Positions 4,478-6,583 of a stretch of 6,583 nt of DNA are shown here, piece by piece. Origin of the DNA: Victivallales bacterium (GTDB lineage: Bacteria > Verrucomicrobiota > Lentisphaeria > Oligosphaerales > Oligosphaeraceae). The notes below the pieces were generated by a model. That model saw only the letters and a program-made list of their open reading frames with translations, was not told the origin of the DNA and did not search any database. Each line of letters starts with the position of its first letter. The stretch's first letter is position 1. The position numbers were made by a program, and so were the translations under genes. The stretch is from contig JAFTAC010000292.1 in assembly GCA_017458805.1 (NCBI GenBank), forward strand, positions 1 through 6,583, written 5' to 3'.

Positions 4478-6484
4478 TTAAAAGTAGATTCTCGGACACT
4501 GCGGAATGGAGTCGAGAAAGGTCTGACCATAGCGTTTGTTGACCACTCTGGAATCCAAGATGAGCACGGTGCCCTTGTCGTTTTTGGTACGGATGAGGCG
4601 TCCGAAACCCTGGCGGAATTTCAGGACGGCCTCGGGGACGGAGTAGTTGAAGAATGCGTTGAGGCCCTGCTGCTCCATGCGCTCGGAGCGCGCGGCAACG
4701 AGCGGGTGGTCAGGCACGGCGAAGGGAAGGCGTGTGATGATGACGTTGCAGAGCGCATCGCCAGGCACATCGACTCCAGTCCAGAAACTGGCGTTGCCAA
4801 ATATGACCGACTTCGGGGTGTTGCGGAACTCCTCCAGCATTCTGCGTGGTGACAGCTTGTCGCCCTGTATGAGCAGGTTCATCTGCTCATCCTTGAAGAA
4901 ATCCTCCATGCGCTCGGCGATTTCGTTCATCATGCTATAGCTGGTGAAGAGGACGAAGGCGCGTCCATCGGTTTCACGCAGGGATTCACTGATGTGTGCG
5001 ATGGCCTCGTCGATGTAGGCGTTGCGGTTTTTCGGCTCGGGCATATTGGTCGCGATTTGCAGGGTGACCTGCTTCTGGTAGTCGAAGGGGGTGTCCAGAA
5101 TCAGTGTGCGTGCATCCGTGCAGCCGATGCGCCTTTGGAAGTATGAAATATCGTTGTTGACGGCCAGCGTGGCGCTGGTGACGATGACGGGCTTCTTCTG
5201 GAAGAGCAGCTCGGTGAGCGGCGGCGCCACGTCGATGGGGACAGCCGAAAGGCTTACATCGAGGCGGTTTCGGCTGCTGTCCAGCTCGAACCAATAGACG
5301 TAGTCGGGTTCGCTCATCTCGAAGAAGGTGTCCAGCACGCGCACCTGCTCCTTTAATTCTGTTACAATGCCCGACAGTTCTGTGGCAAAATCGGATTCAT
5401 CGCCGTCCATAATCAGGGAGGCAAGGACTTGGAGAAGCTTCTCCAGAGGCTCTTTCAGGTAGTTCTTGATATGGCCTGGCGTGTTGTAGCGCAATGGGTT
5501 AAGTTCCTGCTTATCCACCCACTCATAGAGCTGCTGGAAGAAGATGTCGCAGATTTTGCGGGTCTCCGTTACAACGGAGCGGGCGAGTGTATAGTCGTCT
5601 TCGATGAGCAGACCCGTCTTTCGGTCGGGGTTGTAGAGCCTGTTCAGGAGGTAGCGGATGTTGAAGGAGTCCGTTGCGATGCCCAAGTGCGAGGAAGCGG
5701 TGTCCTCGATGGTATGCCCTTCGTCCATAATGACGGCGGTGTATTCGGGAAGGATGGTGTCTGCCTCCTCTTCCTTTTTGCTGCTGTTTCTGTTGCGCAG
5801 CATCATGGCTTCGCGTTCGGCGGCCAGCGAACTGAAGAACTTGGCATGGTTGGCGATGACGATTTCCGCCGTCTGCACCAGCCGTCTGGCCTTGCGCAGG
5901 AAGCATTTTTGGTGGTATTCGCAATTCTTCCCCATGCAGTTTCCGCGCTCGCAGCAGACGGTCTTCCAGAGTTGCGGGGAAATGCCGTGCGGCAGTTCTC
6001 CCCTGTCGCCTGACAGTGTGTTGCTGGCCCATTTCTGGAGGCGCGCATATTCGCCTGCGACGCCATCGAACATCAGCAGTTCCTGGTCGGTGTTGAGGAT
6101 GTTGTTGAGGCGTCGCAGGCAGAGGTAGTTTGCCCTTCCCTTGGCGACCACGGCCTGGATTTTGCATTTCAGCAGCCCCTCCAGCATCGGGACGTCGTGG
6201 GAAATAATCTGTTCCTGGAGGTTGATGGTGTGTGTGCTGATGATGACGGGCTTGCCTGTCTGCTTGGCGCGAAGCACGGCGGGGACGAGGTAGGCGAAGG
6301 TCTTGCCGACGCCCGTCGGGGCCTCCACGCACAGGTTCTCCTCGTCGTCCATGGCGCGTGCAATTTCGATGGCCATGGTGACCTGCTGGGGACGCGGCTC
6401 GTAGTGGAACGCCTTGTCCAGCTGGTCGGCGTTCATCAATGGGCTGTTTTCCCCAAAAAACTCTGTGACTTCCTTTAACAACAT
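4478..6484 (-). CDS. dinG: DinG/YoaA-family ATP-dependent iron-sulfur DNA helicase
   Basis: The 668-residue protein is a superfamily 2, XPD-like 5'-3' helicase. Motifs in order: YEPRPQQ (28-34, Q-motif region), Walker A EAPTGVGKT (54-62), motif Ia STHTINLQEQ (83-92), iron-sulfur cysteines C122, C183, C188 and C194, IVIANHAKFF (208-217), Walker B MDEGH (253-257), motif III VTSATL (435-440), VLFTSYSMM (511-519), ASFWTGVDVPG (565-575) and motif VI QGFGRLIRT (625-633). The C183-x4-C188-x5-C194 spacing equals that known for E. coli DinG. Members unwind forked DNA, D-loops, R-loops and G-quadruplexes in DNA repair. There is no N-terminal exonuclease domain of the Gram-positive DinG type. Walker B reads DEGH rather than DEAH or DEGH-like variants with other residues. 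It is the first gene of the operon. The ATG at 6484 has no Shine-Dalgarno and follows a heptad repeat. DinG versus YoaA cannot be settled here. Confidence 0.93.
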   Translation of the reverse strand: MLLKEVTEFFGENSPLMNADQLDKAFHYEPRPQQVTMAIEIARAMDDEENLCVEAPTGVGKTFAYLVPAVLRAKQTGKPVIISTHTINLQEQIISHDVPMLEGLLKCKIQAVVAKGRANYLCLRRLNNILNTDQELLMFDGVAGEYARLQKWASNTLSGDRGELPHGISPQLWKTVCCERGNCMGKNCEYHQKCFLRKARRLVQTAEIVIANHAKFFSSLAAEREAMMLRNRNSSKKEEEADTILPEYTAVIMDEGHTIEDTASSHLGIATDSFNIRYLLNRLYNPDRKTGLLIEDDYTLARSVVTETRKICDIFFQQLYEWVDKQELNPLRYNTPGHIKNYLKEPLEKLLQVLASLIMDGDESDFATELSGIVTELKEQVRVLDTFFEMSEPDYVYWFELDSSRNRLDVSLSAVPIDVAPPLTELLFQKKPVIVTSATLAVNNDISYFQRRIGCTDARTLILDTPFDYQKQVTLQIATNMPEPKNRNAYIDEAIAHISESLRETDGRAFVLFTSYSMMNEIAERMEDFFKDEQMNLLIQGDKLSPRRMLEEFRNTPKSVIFGNASFWTGVDVPGDALCNVIITRLPFAVPDHPLVAARSERMEQQGLNAFFNYSVPEAVLKFRQGFGRLIRTKNDKGTVLILDSRVVNKRYGQTFLDSIPQCPRIYF

Positions 6485-6494
6485 TGTTATTGAA

Positions 6495-6543
6495 TGGTTA
6501 GTGGTTAGTGGTTAGTGGTTAGTGGTTAGTGGTTAGTGGTTAG
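6495..6543. repeat. Seven-copy 7-bp tandem repeat (TGGTTAG) in the helicase leader
   Basis: Seven identical heptads TGGTTAG run without interruption. On the coding strand of the operon they read as CTAACCA repeats ending 10 nt before the helicase ATG, where a ribosome binding site would normally be. Copy number and period equal those of the array at 1-49, and both share TTAG. Confidence 0.9.
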
Positions 6544-6545
6544 AT

Positions 6546-6573
6546 ATCTTAATCCATTGCTCACTAACCACAA
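6546..6573 (-). promoter_or_regulatory. Possible promoter of the helicase operon
   Basis: On the minus strand TAAGAT (6551-6546, 4 of 6 matches to the -10 consensus) lies 16 bp after TTGTGG (6573-6568, 3 of 6 matches to -35). If used, the -10 box falls in the spacer between the heptad arms and the seven CTAACCA heptads become the 5' leader. The matches are weak, and the true promoter may lie beyond the window. Confidence 0.22.
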
Positions 6574-6583
6574 CCCACTAACC
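6562..6583. repeat. Inverted partial heptad array facing the TGGTTAG array
   Basis: CACTAACC occurs at 6562-6569 and 6576-6583, two heptad periods apart, with one degenerate heptad between. The 22 bases match a CACTAAC repeat at 20 positions and are the reverse complement of the 6495-6543 array. An 18-bp spacer (6544-6561) separates the two arms. The array runs to the window edge and may continue. Confidence 0.75.

Noticed and set aside
5523..6332. 269-codon minus-strand frame inside the helicase gene
   Set aside because: It is a frame-shifted shadow of the helicase coding sequence, rich in Arg, Pro and His, while the true frame holds all helicase motifs.

Overview
The window reads as a piece of chromosome from a Lentisphaerota-type bacterium (Victivallales-like, PVC group). 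The main clue is the first gene, a short prepilin-like protein with the N-terminal signature typical of the large pseudopilin families of Lentisphaerota, Planctomycetota and Verrucomicrobiota, and with a C-terminal H-X9-DG signature. This taxonomic call rests on recognition of the family. No rRNA, tRNA, CRISPR array, transposase or phage gene was seen.

Layout. Positions 1-222 hold a 7-copy heptad repeat, a weak terminator-like hairpin and a good promoter. Positions 223-966 (+) encode the pseudopilin, followed by a GC-rich hairpin and a strong terminator (to 1066). Positions 1067-1627 have no convincing gene and hold seven related GC-rich palindromic units. The central four are arranged as two direct copies facing two inverted copies. 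Positions 1628-6484 (-) are one compact four-gene operon, read right to left: a DinG/XPD-type iron-sulfur DNA helicase, an AEC-family membrane transporter, a DUF2760 protein and an HI0933-family flavoprotein. Gaps are 33, 15 and 0 nt. Positions 6485-6583 are the operon leader and hold a second 7-copy heptad array facing an inverted partial array.

How the genes work together. The operon genes have no obvious common pathway: DNA-structure repair helicase, small-molecule transport, an uncharacterised protein and a flavoenzyme. The close spacing argues for co-transcription, but a shared function is unproven. The pseudopilin is a separate single-gene unit transcribed towards the operon, and the two converge on the palindrome cluster.

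I do not see a clear new defence or mobile system. The most interesting material is non-coding: the palindromic repeat cluster, whose two closest copies differ at stem positions in ways that keep base pairing, and the TTAG-containing 7-bp arrays at both window ends, one of which reaches to 10 nt from the helicase start codon.
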